Of a DNA stretch of 64,000 bases, positions 50,019 to 62,894 are shown one piece after another. The translations under genes were made by a program, and so were the position numbers. The stretch covers positions 59,064,181 to 59,128,180 of the forward strand of contig NC_058340.1 in assembly GCF_905475395.1 (NCBI RefSeq). The letters run 5' to 3'. The stretch's first letter is position 1. Every line of letters starts with the position of its first letter. The stretch is from Chrysoperla carnea (Eukaryota; Arthropoda; Insecta; Neuroptera; Chrysopidae). The notes under the pieces were generated by a model, which worked only from the letters and a program-made list of their open reading frames with translations, made no database searches and had not been told where the DNA came from.

Positions 50019-50749
50019 TTAACTTGGTCTACATTCCATATTATCTTCCTTTTTCGCTGGCACTTTCTTTACTTCCTCCCACATTACATTCTCGAAATTG
50101 ATAAATTCTTTAGGCTTTTTCAACTGAAAAACAAAAGCCATTTCTAAGAGTCGTTAAAAAAATTGAAAAACAATTGAGGTGTGCCTTACTGTAATTATTA
50201 ACGTATTATATTTATGAGTGAAATTTATGTCTTTAGAATCAGGAATAATATTTAATCGTTCAAAGTCGGGAATTTGAATATGTTTAAAATATTTTTTATT
50301 CGTTGTCCGAACAGTAATATTTTTCTGCCCTGGATCTACCGTAACGGAATACACTTCTATCGGATACGGTAAATTTCTTATTCTCCATTCAAGATTATGT
50401 TTGGTATTCATTCGTGTTACGAATGGCTAAAAATAAAGATTTTTACATATTAGTTTATTTGATATCATTTCTGATTTTAGCAAACCTGGGTTGTAGATTC
50501 CTTAATTCCTGTAATTTCTAAATTGTTTTCTGGTTGAGGATCAGCAATTCCGATTTCCATTTCCCAATCACTTCGCCCTTTTAACTCTTGTCGTCGGCGA
50601 AAAGCTCTTCGCTGTAATAATTTTGTACTTTCTTCGTATTCTTCTACCATTTCTGTTTTTGGATCAAGTTGATAATGAACTTTGCGCAATCCATCTTTTA
50701 TAAATGCAGTTTTTCTAGCATTTCTTATTTTATTTAACCAATCTTCCAT
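50019..50749 (-). CDS. DPCD: DPCD protein, three exons, 201 aa
   Basis: Exons are 50749-50486, 50426-50190 and 50123-50019, all phase 0, with introns of only 59 and 66 bp. The protein starts MEDWLNKIRNARKTA and carries the family signatures GLRKVHYQ (near residue 21), EEYEEST, then WRIRNLPYP (residues 102-110), EVYSV and VRTTNKKYFK. Exon 3 adds a lysine- and glutamate-rich tail of 34 residues. The length is close to the 203 aa of the human protein, so the gene is complete. DPCD (deleted in a mouse model of primary ciliary dyskinesia) has a CS-like fold, binds the RUVBL1/RUVBL2 ATPases and is linked to ciliary dynein assembly. The intron 1 donor (CAG/GTTTGC) is weak, but the join reproduces the family sequence. 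It lies 1.2 kb from, and divergent to, the amine oxidase gene. A large palindrome begins 23 bp after its stop codon. Confidence 0.95.
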
Positions 50750-51993
50750 TGTTTACTAGTGTGTAGAAAGTTTCCAACGAAATAATAAATATTTATTCCA
50801 TAAACAAGTTCAGGAAAAAAATAAACAACTTGTTTCTAAGGCAACAATCTATTTATTTATAAAGCTTTTACAGTATTTGTGTATATTTCAGTGGCGTACT
50901 AAAGCAGATCCCTGGACTTGGTAGCAAAATATCTTGAGGGACCATTCTTTAAATAACCGAAGATACTAGCTTAATATAGGTTCCTAAATATTTTGAACAA
51001 AAAATTATGATTGTTAAAATTAATACTTTTTTGTCGTTTTTCCGGGAACAAAACAAAATGCACAAAAATCCAGTTGCTTAACGATTAGATCAACAATTTT
51101 CGAGAATTGTTTCGAAATAAGAGCTCGTCCCACCCGTGTAATGAAAAGTGAAAATTATTTGTGTTTTTTTATATGATATACAAATCAAATTCACCACAAC
51201 ATCAAATTCCGCATCGAAAACATTATTGTCATATTCTCGTTTTATTTCAAGCGGTGCAGCTTACAAAATCAAGAAAATTTTTGTTTATCCGATTTGGATA
51301 AAATAATTCTCTATTTTGATCCAATGAATGCAAAAATTGTGTTCCTTGTCGATTATGGATGTGAAATGTCACCCAAAATCATATACGGAAGGCGTTATCT
51401 GGGAGAAATTTCGATATCTCAAATACTTGATGAATTATTCAAAAAATGCTTATAAACGATTAAAATTGTCTCATTAAAAATTTTCTGGATCTGTGTTTAG
51501 AATAACATATTACAAATTGTGGCTTTCAAATGGTTCTCCCGTTTAGTTGAGTAGCACAAACTCAGTATTATAGGCACAATAAATAAGACTTTAGCTACGT
51601 CCCTGTTTATATCATTTTTTTTAAATTTTAATAATAATAATAAAGTTTATTCAAGTTATTATTCTAATATCAAATTTAAACGCATTTATGTAATTGTTGT
51701 TAGACATCATTATACAAATTTACAAAATTAAACTTTCCCGCCAAATAATTATATAAGACAGTAAAATAAATTTTAAAGATTTATGTAATATTTTTTTATA
51801 ATTGATTATAATCTGAAAAATTTATTTGTAATCATCTAAGATCTTTTAAAATGTTAGAGCAGAAAAATTTTTAAACAAAATCTTATCTTTTACAAAGTAA
51901 AAAAATCCCCTAGAACACCATCACACTATCAATACTTGAAAATTCAATTTTGTCAATGACAAGACTCAGCTGTTTAGTTAATTTTAATAAATA
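50750..51993. promoter_or_regulatory. shared intergenic region of divergent DPCD and amine oxidase genes
   Basis: The 1.24 kb between the two start codons contains no gene, no recognised repeat and no clear TATA element. By position it must hold the promoters of both genes, probably two separate core promoters rather than one bidirectional one. Individual elements could not be picked out. Confidence 0.4.
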
Positions 51994-54777
51994 ATGGAAA
52001 ATAATGAGGAAACTGAAAATGTAAAAGAAGTGAAAGTGATAATTATTGGAGCTGGTATAGCTGGTCTATCAGCGGCAAATCATTTAGTAAAGAATGGTTT
52101 TACAGACTTTTTAATTTTGGAAGGAAGAAATCGAATAGGTGGTCGAATTTGTGGAATACCAATTGGTAGCCAAAAAGTTGAATTAGGTGCAAATTGGATA
52201 CATGGTGTATTAGGAAATCCAATATTTGAATTCGCTATGTCCCATGGATTAATAGATATAGTAAATATACCAAAACCTCATAAAATTGTAGCAGCTACGG
52301 AAAAGGGAACTCAAGCATCCTTTTCAATATTACAAGAAATTTATGAAGCATACATATGTTTTTTAAGACGTTGTGAAGAGTATTTTTTATGTCAGTATTT
52401 ACCACCAGAAGGTATACATAGTGTCGGTGATCATATCGCTTTAGAAGTAGAACTATATTTAAATAAAATTGATAATTCAAATGATAGACATATTCGAAGA
52501 TTAATATTTGAGTGTTTATTAAAAAGAGAAACGTGTATTACTGGTTGTGATTCAATGACAGAAATAGACTTGTTAGAATTAGGTAGTTATACGGAATTAC
52601 AAGGTGGAAATATAGTACTACCATCCGGTTATAGCTCAATATTAGATCCAATGGCAAAACATATACCTGCGGATAAAATTTTAAAACGATATCCTGTTTC
52701 CAATATTAAGTGGGCTAGTGCAGGAGATTCTGGATTTTCAGATGATACAGGTGAAGACTCGGATGATTCCGATAAAACAGTTATTGAAGAAGGCATTCTA
52801 GTTAGTTCAAGTGATAAACGTGAAGGTAAGATTATATGTTTTATCCAGTCAAATTAGTCCATAAAATATAAGTAAGGTTACAAAAATTCCCATAGAGCTA
52901 AAAATTGGTTTGAATGTTCAGAATACTATTATAAATGAATTGTGAAAAGTTCCCATCAATCCCCCTTGTGCAAAAAATTTTATTGAGGAGGGAAGTTTGC
53001 ACAAATAGGCTTTTCGCGTTTTTCAGCAAAACGATGAGTTTCACAGCAAAAATAGTTCAGACACAAATTATAGATAATCCGATTCCCTACCAAAAGTGTT
53101 TCTACACCTTGTTTCAATAAGTATTGCCATTTTCGTGATATAGCGGTTCAAACAAATTATTATTTTTTTTTTTTGTGTCTTCATTTTAGAAAATGACAAC
53201 CATTCAAGAAGTAGTAGCAAATCAAAGAATGGATTTTCCAAGGTAGAAATAACATGCGAAAATGGTAAAAAATTCCAGTGTGATCATGTAATATGCACAA
53301 TACCATTAGGTGTACTTAAAGACAAAGTAGATACATTATTTACTCCATCTTTACCAACGTATAAAGTAGAAGCAATCGAAAGACTATTATTTGGAACTGT
53401 TGATAAAATATTTTTAGAATATGATAGACCATTTTTAAGTGCAAATATATCAGAAGTAATGCTTTTATGGGAACCGGACGATGATGAAACGACAGATATA
53501 TCAAATAATTGGTATAAGAAAATTTATTCATTTTCGAAAATATCTGAAACATTATTATTAGGATGGATTTCTGGCAAAGAAGCTATTTATATGGAGAGTT
53601 TGCCATATGATGTTATTGCTGATAAATGTACAGAAATATTACGTAAATTTTTAAATGATCCGTTAATTCCGAAACCAAATAAATGTGTATGGTAAGAGAA
53701 AGTTTAAAACTATTTTGACGTTTAAGTTATTAACTATTAATTTGAGTGTTGGTTTTAGCACAACGTGGTATAGTCAACCATTTACAAGAGGCTCTTACAC
53801 GGCAATGGCTGTTGGAGCTAGTCAGTTAGATATCGAACAATTAGCACAACCGTTGTATTCAAGTATACATCAACAAAAGGTAAACATTTCTCATAGCTCA
53901 TTCTTAGCTTTCAAATGTGAACAAAATTAAATATTTATCAAATAATTCCATACACTTCAAATATTTTAATTAACTTTGACTTAAAAAGTTTATAATTGCG
54001 ATTTCCAACTCTTTCCATCCTTTCCACTTCTTTCTCCATGGGTAGGTAATATCATCCATGGATTGTTCTCCTTTTCGTTATTGCTTCGGGTTTCTGTCAT
54101 ATTCTTCTTCATAGTTAAAAGAGGTAGAAACTCCTCGACTATATCGTGCCGACATTGCGTATTCAAGTTTAAAGATCACGAAAAATTATTTTTTGCTAAT
54201 ACTACAAAACTGTAAGATTTAAATAGCCATAATAGCATGTGAAGATAACGCTATACGAATATAAATTCGGGATTCCACCTAGTATTTTTTCTTTGTTTTG
54301 ACGAGTAGAATCCGAAAATTTTTTCCCATTCTTCCGTATTTTGTTACAGTTAATATTTTCTGGATTCTTATTTTGTGTGGTTAAATAATGTAACTAAGAA
54401 ACCACTGATCTCACAGAAAAAGTGAAAGTACAAATTAATTACAGAAATTTATGCCCTACAATTTTTACCGAATATTCTTGAAAACAGTTTTCCATTCCCT
54501 TTGAACTTTTGATCCGCTCATTAAAACATGCAACCAAAAGTGTAAAAGTTTGAAGTTTTTTAATGATTTATATTTTGTACTTCTGTAGCCTTCAGTTTTG
54601 TTTGCTGGCGAACATACTCATAGTAATTTCTATTCAACCGTACATGGAGCATACCTGACCGGTCGTACCGCAGCACAAATAGTTTTAACACCAGAGTTAC
54701 CAAATGAAGTAGTCCTAGATTGTGAAGACACCAGTGATTTAAGTTCATGGATTCAAGGCATATCTCTTGACAATTAA
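51994..54777 (+). CDS. SMOX: FAD-dependent spermine/polyamine oxidase, four exons, 547 aa
   Basis: Exons are 51994-52825, 53190-53691, 53759-53879 and 54589-54777 with consensus GT-AG introns (364, 67 and 709 bp) and consistent phases (1, 2, 0). The N-terminus carries the dinucleotide-binding motif GAGIAG (19-24), ribose-binding Glu43, GGR (49-51) and the family motif ELGANWIHG (63-71), including the conserved active-site-region His70. An acidic Ser/Asp-rich linker (about 244-261) resembles the insert of spermine oxidases. GTVDKIFLEY holds the conserved flavin-contacting Lys350, TRGSY lies in exon 3, and the C-terminal FAD motif FAGEHTHSNFYSTVHG begins at 490. The family oxidises spermine or acetylated polyamines to smaller polyamines, an aldehyde and hydrogen peroxide. 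I favour SMOX over PAOX from motifs such as CDSMTEIDLLELG and LPSGY, but this is a family-level call. There is no signal peptide, so it is cytosolic or nuclear. All key residues are present and it looks functional. Confidence 0.96.
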
Positions 54778-54866
54778 GGTTCTGTTGAAAATTTAAATAC
54801 ATAAGAAGCCTAATTATATCGGTAAGAACTATCAGACCTTTTTATCTGTCAAATATTGAACGAATG

Positions 54867-55059
54867 AATAAAATACTCGATACTTCTGAATTGGTCAGAG
54901 AGATAAATTATGGATAATACATCGATACTTTGATTAAATATTTAAAATTAAAATTGACTCGCAAATCTTTGAAATTTGTAAATCTTGGCTATTTTTCAAA
55001 ATGAGCATTTTTACTGTGATGTAACCCCCAATTTAATTGTAAATATTTTGAAAAATAAA
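54867..55059 (+). terminator. poly(A) signals of the amine oxidase
   Basis: Two AATAAA hexamers follow the stop codon, at 54867-54872 (90 bp downstream) and 55054-55059. Either could end the transcript, giving a 3' UTR of about 0.1 or 0.3 kb. Confidence 0.5.
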
Positions 55060-55916
55060 ATATTTTAATTAAGTCTTTCTATTTTTTAAAATTGTTACGA
55101 GAAAATATACTTATTACATTACTGGTGTATGATTAGTATAACAGAAAGGAAATGATAATCCCGTACTTAATTTTTTTATAACATTAAAATTATCCTTTCT
55201 TTAAAAAACATCACAAAACCTTACGAATCTTAACGATGATAGATATAAAAAGGGGAGGTCATGTATGTAAAATAGAAGCAAACAGATTCACCAGAAAATT
55301 TAATAAATATTCCATAATCATTATAAATAAAAAAGCCATATATTTTCAAACAAATAGCCATATTTTATCCGAAAATAAAATTCCTAACATGTGCATCGAA
55401 AATGAAAATTTTTGAATAAAATGATATCATTTTATTATATTTAATAAATCATTTTATAACGTGTGCTTAATGAAAATAAAATGCAAAAAAATTATTATTT
55501 TTATAAAAAAAATTTAAATGTATTAATTAACAACACACAAAAATTATGTAGTTTTAATTATTCGCATTTATAATAATCAAAAGACCATGGGTGAAGTAAG
55601 GTAAAGATCGAATCTTTATATGAATTTTTCGAATCTTTATATGATACGAATTAACATCTTCCCTGTTTCGAATGAAATTAAGAAATATAACTAAACTAAA
55701 TCTATCAAAATAGATAATTTTCATTAAAATATCTTTATAGCTATAACAGTTAGAATGGTAAATCACCTGCATTTTTTGTGACTGAGTGTACATTATATTT
55801 TCGATTTTAAGAGTAAATTACCTAATCGCTTATTAAATTTCTGAATTTTTTATTGTAGCTATTTTATTTTATCGAAAAACTGCACTTCAATGCAACAAAC
55901 TAAGGTTCTACTTTTC

Positions 55917-56130
55917 TTCGCCGGCTTCACTGGGCAATTTCCATTTTAAACTGCCAGTATCTTTGTAAATTATAGCCTATGTTTTATTCTGATGTATGAG
56001 CTATATTATTGTAAAGTTTCATTAAAATCCATTCAGTAGCTTTCTAAATATTTCAGCGAAGACGTTTGATAACTGCTAGTATCTTTATAAATTACAGTCT
56101 ATGTGTTATTCTGATGTATGAGCTATAAGG
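55917..56130 (-). repeat. dispersed repeat family C copy with internal duplication
   Basis: It starts with the CGGCTTCACTGGGCAATTTC head. The block AGTATCTTTGTAAATTATAG…CTGATGTATGAGCTAT occurs twice, at about 55953 and 56078, a 125-bp tandem duplication. It shares its head with the family B copy at 29.5 kb, so families B and C may be related. Confidence 0.65.
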
Positions 56131-58307
56131 ATAACTTTCTTTTGCCTTTTTCTTTCTTATTTCTTGATCTTTTAAATCTTATTATTTTAATATAAATTCG
56201 ACAACTAAGCTATCATGTTAATGTGGCTAAATTTTTTTAGATTTTCCTCCGTTAATTACATCATTGAATTCAATAACGTTATATTTTAGCGTATTATCTG
56301 TGTATAATTTTTATATCTCAATATCGAACTGTATGCAATTTTTGAACTTTTTATGGTTTACCGTACCTAAACAAAAAAAGAGCGAAACGCACAAATATTT
56401 CGAGTCATAGATTATGAAATTTTTCCCAGGAGCAAAAATTTTAGATCTAAAGTATGACTTGAAAGAGTAACGTTTAATAACTAATCTTTTTTTAAATTTG
56501 ACAACTATAAGGTCAATTTATTCTGGAATTCGAATATGTTAACCTGATTCTTAATATCTGTTTATTGAATTTGCCATAGTTTGGTAAAGAATTTGCACTT
56601 TTTTAATAAATAACTAATAAGTGTATTAATTAACCGGCTCCGATGAGGAGGGTAAAGAAAAACTTTCGGTCTAGAGCTAAGAATCGAACAAGGCTTTGTT
56701 TGATATCCTGATTTGATATTCTATAACAATATTCGGAAATTTTGATTATATTATTCAGGCAGTAGAAAATTTTATTAGAAGAATAATTTATATCTTTACC
56801 CATGGCCTAAACATAATGGACATTATAAAAACAGTATTTGATGTATTATTAAAAAGTAGTAGTAATTTTTAAGCAGTAAAATAAATCACGTTTATACTTT
56901 TAATTTGCGGAATTACTCTAGTCAATGGTATATTTGTAAATAGAGCTTTATAAATTTGTTATTAAAACGTTGTAATAAATTTGACTTGTTATTCTACAAT
57001 ATTTAGTATTATTTTTAATTAAACCCTGTTTATTATCATTTATAACGTACTAATGTAAAAGCACTATCCGATCTTCATATCATTATCAAGGTAAGAGAGA
57101 AAGAAAAGAAGGTAAGATTGATTACGGCTTATTGAATATATATTTCATACTTGTTTTCAACTTGAGTGTAGTTAAGTTATGAATCATGGTAACTTTTACT
57201 TTAAATACCTTTACTTTGTTATCAAACATGGCACAATTGTCTTTCAATTTTTTTTGTATATTATAAGTTTATGTTCTATCACGGAATATGCTCTTCAAAA
57301 CGTTTCATTTTAATGTTTCAGTTCAAACACGATACATTTACCTTCATTTTTTAAGTCCACCTCCATTTGCTGAAATTAATTAGGTAAGTAATATAGGCAT
57401 CACGAAGGAACATTCGAACACTCATATATTCATACATGCGGTGCTAAAATCATATCGCTATCTTTTTCTTCGTCGTAGTCGGGTAAATATAAAAAAATTA
57501 AAACAATGTTAAATAAATTATAATATAAAAACCAGATTAAACATTTATTTTTTCAAATTAAAACATAACATACAATAGACATATGATTGAATGAAAAAAT
57601 TAATAATTAAAGCAAATATTTAAATTAAACTAGTTATAAAAATTAAAACAAATTGAGCTCTTAAAAAAAGAAAATATGTAATATTTCAATAATTATCAAC
57701 AGAAAATAAAAATATATCACAAAAATTTACATTATTAGGTCAATAATAATGCAAATTAAAAAAAAAAAAATCAACAAACTAACAATTTTAATCAATAAAA
57801 AGATTCACAAAAGAATAATTATTTTGTTACAAACACATTTCATTTGGTACAGTTCTTCAACATTTTGCTTTAATGGTTTTAAGTTATGAATAATAAACAT
57901 AAAAGAAACGTAACCTGTTATTTAAAAAAATTAAATAATCACCCATCATTCTGCTTTCACGTAGAATTTACTCGAAATTAAATAAATACAAATTTCCCCA
58001 AATTCTATATTATTTATGGTAATATTTCTGCCATATAAACTCTCTCTGTTTAATGTTAAACTTATTTTCCATAAAAAAACATTCGCATTTCTCTTTTACA
58101 TTATGATTCAAGAAACGTGATTATCTACTGCTTGAAAAGCGGATTGGGTATATTTTTCTAAATAATATAACTGACTATATAAATTAAATAATTTTTCGTG
58201 TTTGAAATTCGAATTTTATAAACTAAATGTGGCACTTTTATTTCTTTAAACTTATAAGTAATGAATAAAATGCATTGTTAACATTTAATAACTATTAACT
58301 GTTTTAG

Positions 58308-58379
58308 GGCCTGGAGTACATGATAGCCTGGCTACGACAGCTCAATTCGAAATCTCATTGGAGATCACACACTAGATAA
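58308..58379 (+). CDS. possible terminal exon of an unidentified plus-strand gene
   Basis: A good acceptor (TTAACTGTTTTAG) is followed by 23 codons, beginning GLEYMIAWLRQLNSKSH, and a TAA stop. The base composition abruptly becomes more balanced from 58308 to about 58500 within very AT-rich DNA, as expected of an exon or mature RNA. A second frame here is also open (PGVHDSLATTAQFEIS), so the coding frame is uncertain. No family is recognised. It could equally be a noncoding RNA exon or a transposon fragment. Confidence 0.22.
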   Translation, partial: GLEYMIAWLRQLNSKSHWRSHTR

Positions 58380-60520
58380 GGACTTATTGTCGAAGAACAC
58401 CAATTGGTTGCAGCTAGAACGTTAGTAGGTAGCAGCTGACATAATTTGCGTTCCTCAAAGCTGTATGCCGGGGCCCTTATTTATCAAAGTTTGGTTGCCT
58501 TTGTATTTCAATTTTCGATCAATAGTTGTCGGTTAGTACATAGATACCATTGTCGTTTTAGTTTGTCATTCGGTAAAATTAAAATCAAAACAATTTATAT
58601 CTTCTATAATGAAGTTCTTCTTCCATAATGAATGCACGTTAAGAATGACTTTCATAACATTGACAAAAATAAATTTTCAATAAATTATTTTTTGATTAAG
58701 TTCAATAAAACTTGATGAATCATTTTTTAATTAGAAAGATACTTTTAATTTGAAAATTAGAATACAAACTTTTTAATCTTTGTTTAACTTTTATGCTGCC
58801 AATTAAATTATACATTAATTCTAGAAAATCAAAGATGAGCTTTCATTGCTTTTTCATGAGATTTTCCAATTCCTTTTTAATTATTCTCGATCAAAATATA
58901 ATCTTATGTCACCAAGATTTACATATTTTTTAAAAATAATCTAACAAATCATATCTTTGATTTTCAAAATAAAAACAACATAATTTTTGATTATTGTGCT
59001 ACCAATAATGTTACTTGCAAAAAAAAAATCTTGATACGATTATATTTTATTAAATATTATATAAACAAGCTAAAAATATGTTTTTAATTTGATACATGGT
59101 AGCTCCTCAAAAGTTGCACTTCAATACTCAAAATAAAATAGTCTGTCATCTAATCCAAGAAATCATCATTGGCTACTAGTAATCATGCGCCACGTATATC
59201 TAATTGTAGGGATTCTTCAATAGACCTATTTTACGTAAATTACGACTCCCCAATGACCCTTTTTCGAACCACTGATATCAATCTATTACTATATAAATTT
59301 TGTTATTTTAATAGCTATATCATATCTCAACTCTTAAATAAAAATTCATTGTTATCAATCCAAAAGACAACTTTGGGAGCATCCTTATACAAACACAGTT
59401 TTCAAAATAATTCTAAATAAAAATCTTATTCGTTACAATGAAAAAATACATTATTTGGTAAGAGTATAAAAATATTTGTGGTAAAAATATGTACCATATT
59501 AATTTTTGGACTTGACAAATTAATTAATTGATTAACAAAAATCTACATATATCTTATAATTATAAAAATACAAATCGAATTTCTAGTCACTACTATAATT
59601 CCAATATCTTAAAATTAATTAAATATATATCATCATTATACATGGTGGACCAAAAGTCTCTACCCATTGATTCTTGTTTGTTTAAATGGCACAATGGGTA
59701 CTGATTCTTGGTTCACGATGTATATTTTAGTATCTAAAAACATGCATCTTAATTATATTGATTATAAAAATATATATTTTACATTCAATACATATAATTG
59801 TATTTTTGAATGCTTTGTTTTACATAATATACGCCTGCGTAGTAATAAATATACATAACAAAAAAAAATCTTGTCTTTTCATCATCATTCTTTCCGACGT
59901 AAAACTCGTAATCATCATCACAGCCAAAATTTACTTTTTTGAAAACAAAGGAAATCTTAACCTAAATATTTTTTTTTTGTTTTTGGTTACTTTATAAATA
60001 TAAATAAGTTTTTTTTATGTGTGTGTGTGTCTATTATTATTTTCAATCTGTAAATTATAAAGTCGTTTTTATTTTTTAGTCAAACTATTCTAAATTTTCG
60101 GCTGTTTTTTTTATTCCTACTTCAAAACTTAACACTAATTAATATTTTCTCATACATATTATATTTATACAACACTTAGTATCCAAAATGAAAAATAGGT
60201 GTAAAAAATAAACGGAAAGTATATTTTTGAACAAAAATTATTTTAATACTATATAAAGAAAAAAATCTTTAAGCGCCCACGTTTTTCTTTTGAAAGTTTT
60301 TATTTGTACGCTTAACAAATTTTATTGGAAAACTCTGTTATCAAATTAGATATTTTTCACTATTATTTATATTCGAATGACTTCCTTTGGGCATATTGTT
60401 ATTAAATACAGCTTAAAATTTACGAATTTAGTTAAAATAATTTTTGCGTTCAAATATTGTGGCTTTTTTACAATTTTTTTCATAGTATTTTTATTCTTAA
60501 AAATACGTAATTTTTGAGTT

Positions 60521-60588
60521 ACAGGCTCTACTCGACCTATATTTTCATAAAAAAATATGAAAAAGCATTTCTGTTTTTCATGAAAAAG
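60521..60588 (+). repeat. direct repeat unit 1
   Basis: ACAGGCTCTACTCGACCTAT, then ATTTTCATAAAA and AAAGCATTTCTGTTTTTCAT. It is repeated in the same orientation at 62828-62894, 2.3 kb away, with a few differences. Confidence 0.75.
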
Positions 60589-62827
60589 GTTGTAATATTG
60601 AAATTTTCAACTAGTATAATAAAAACTTTCAAGATAAAAACATTTCTAAAAATATAGGTATGTATATGTTTTCATCATATCCTGATCATTGCTTCTAGAA
60701 AATATGTATTTTTTGATAAATAAATATTATTGCCAACGATATTTCTTCCCAAAAATATAAATATATGTATATATGAAATCTATCTATAGATGTTTTATAA
60801 TTTGAAAATTTTAAAAACGCACTTTAAATTATATTTATTTTTATACGCATAATTTACAAATAGCATAATTTTTTTTGTTTTATTTTATTTTTTTTATTAT
60901 ATTTCTTAAGATAAAATGTAAAAATATCTTCAAAATTGATCTCTTTGTGAAGAAACAATCATGACTTATAAAAATGTTTATTAAAAAATTATTGTATATA
61001 TACTTTTTTTTAAATATATTTTCAACACCAATAAATATTATTTAGAAAATTTTTTAGACATAACAGAACGATTCGATTTTATAAAAAAAAGTGTTATCAT
61101 TTTCTTGATTTATATACTCTTTTTTTTTGGATTTTTAAGGCAATTTGAGTAAGTTTTTTTTTATAAAATTTATAAGGATTTATGGACTTTGGTATTTTTT
61201 TCGGAATCTATTATTGGTGCCTATTCTACAATGTTAACAGATGATAAAAAAGTTTCATGTAGTTTATTTTTCTCGTATTATGTTATTTATAGTTGATGCT
61301 AAGTTTTTGCATTATTATCATTTATTTTAAAGCGATGTGTTGAACTAATATTAATTAACTGTTTCTGAAAGATAATGATTTAAAAAGTACCTGCGTTTTA
61401 AATCAACAATTTACCATAATTTATATTTTTAAATTGCATTTCTAAAAATGCAAGTTAGTTGCAACGATCGTTGAACATAATTGTTGAGACATGTATCGTA
61501 TAACCTGCGAAATTTTCGCATTTAGACATTTTTATTTATCTCATGATTAAATGAAACTTCGTGTTTTCGAACAGGTTGTGAGAATAGGGGATATTTTTGT
61601 ATGATAGACCAATATGCAGCCACAAAAAATTGGCTACCAATGCATGTGTTACAAATATCAAATTGGTGAGATTTCTCCAAGAAACATTTATTTTTGCCTT
61701 AATTCGAGGATTCTTGACGATCCGACGATGATATCAAATAATATTCAATTATATTTTAGACTCAAAAATTCAAATCCTTATTTTTTTAAGTAAACGAGAG
61801 AAAAGTACCACATTGGACCAGAATTACTGTTTGAAGAAATCAAAATAATTTGATATTTGTGTGGCGTATGAGGCGTAATCAATACCCTTTTTCAGGCTAG
61901 ATAAAACAGTCCTATTTATCGTTTTACGTTAACTGTGAAAATAATATCGTATCATTCTACTGCATGAACTGAAATTAAATCAAAAATTTAAAACTTCTTC
62001 TGGTATTATTTGATTAAATCAATTATGTTCTTAACTTGTATTTAATATTGAATAATAATATTATTATAATTTATTAAACGAGCGTATTCAAATATTTTAT
62101 GCACTAAGATTTACATCAGACATATTTTTATTATTTTTTTTTTTTGAAAATTTTACTTGGCTATAATCATATAGGAATCTAAACTAATTAATATGCAAAA
62201 ACTATTAAACACAGCCAAATACACTTACACTTTACATACCAGCATTAAAATCCAATGGTACAAAGGAAGCGTTAAAATTTTTCTTCATTATTATTTTGTT
62301 AATTAAAAACGAAATATAAAAATTTGTAAGTATAAGGACCATCAAAAAAATAAAACGCTAAATCATTTTTTAGTACAATTGTACAGGTTTAATAAAGGTA
62401 TCTTGGTATGGGTGTAATTAGCAGGTCAATTTCATTCAATCAATAACTTCTACACGCCTTGAAAGATCATTCCATGAAATGGTTGCCATAGGAATTAAAA
62501 TTAGTATCTCTGTCTAATGAATTAACTAAAAATGATGACAAAGTAGTATGCAGAGATCAAAATATTACTGCACTTACAGATTCGGAGATCAAGTATAACC
62601 CATACTAATTTTAGAGGAGATACTTCTATTTTTCGTTGAAATAAATCGTAATAGACCTTTTCACATTTTTTTTTCTTTTTTTTTTTTTTAATGAAAGTAA
62701 ATGTCTTGATAAATAGGCTAATTTTTCCCCGATTTTTTTTGGAGCCATATAACCGAGAAAACAGACAATGAAAATCATTAAAATTCAAATTGGCGAAAAC
62801 GATTCGGAAACACACGATGTTACTCAC

Positions 62828-62894
62828 ACAGGCTCAACTCGACCTATATTTTCATAAAAAGTTATCAAAAAGCATTTCTGTTTTTCATGAAAAA
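62828..62894 (+). repeat. direct repeat unit 2
   Basis: Second copy of the 68-bp block at 60521. Similarity stops shortly after the CATGAAAAA on both sides. Confidence 0.75.

Noticed and set aside
52295..52480. Minus-strand frame inside the amine oxidase
   Set aside because: Antisense shadow of exon 1. The frames at 53340-53552 and 54560-54802 are likewise shadows of exons 2 and 4.
52935..53120. 61-codon frame
   Set aside because: It lies wholly within intron 1 of the amine oxidase and has no similarity to its product.
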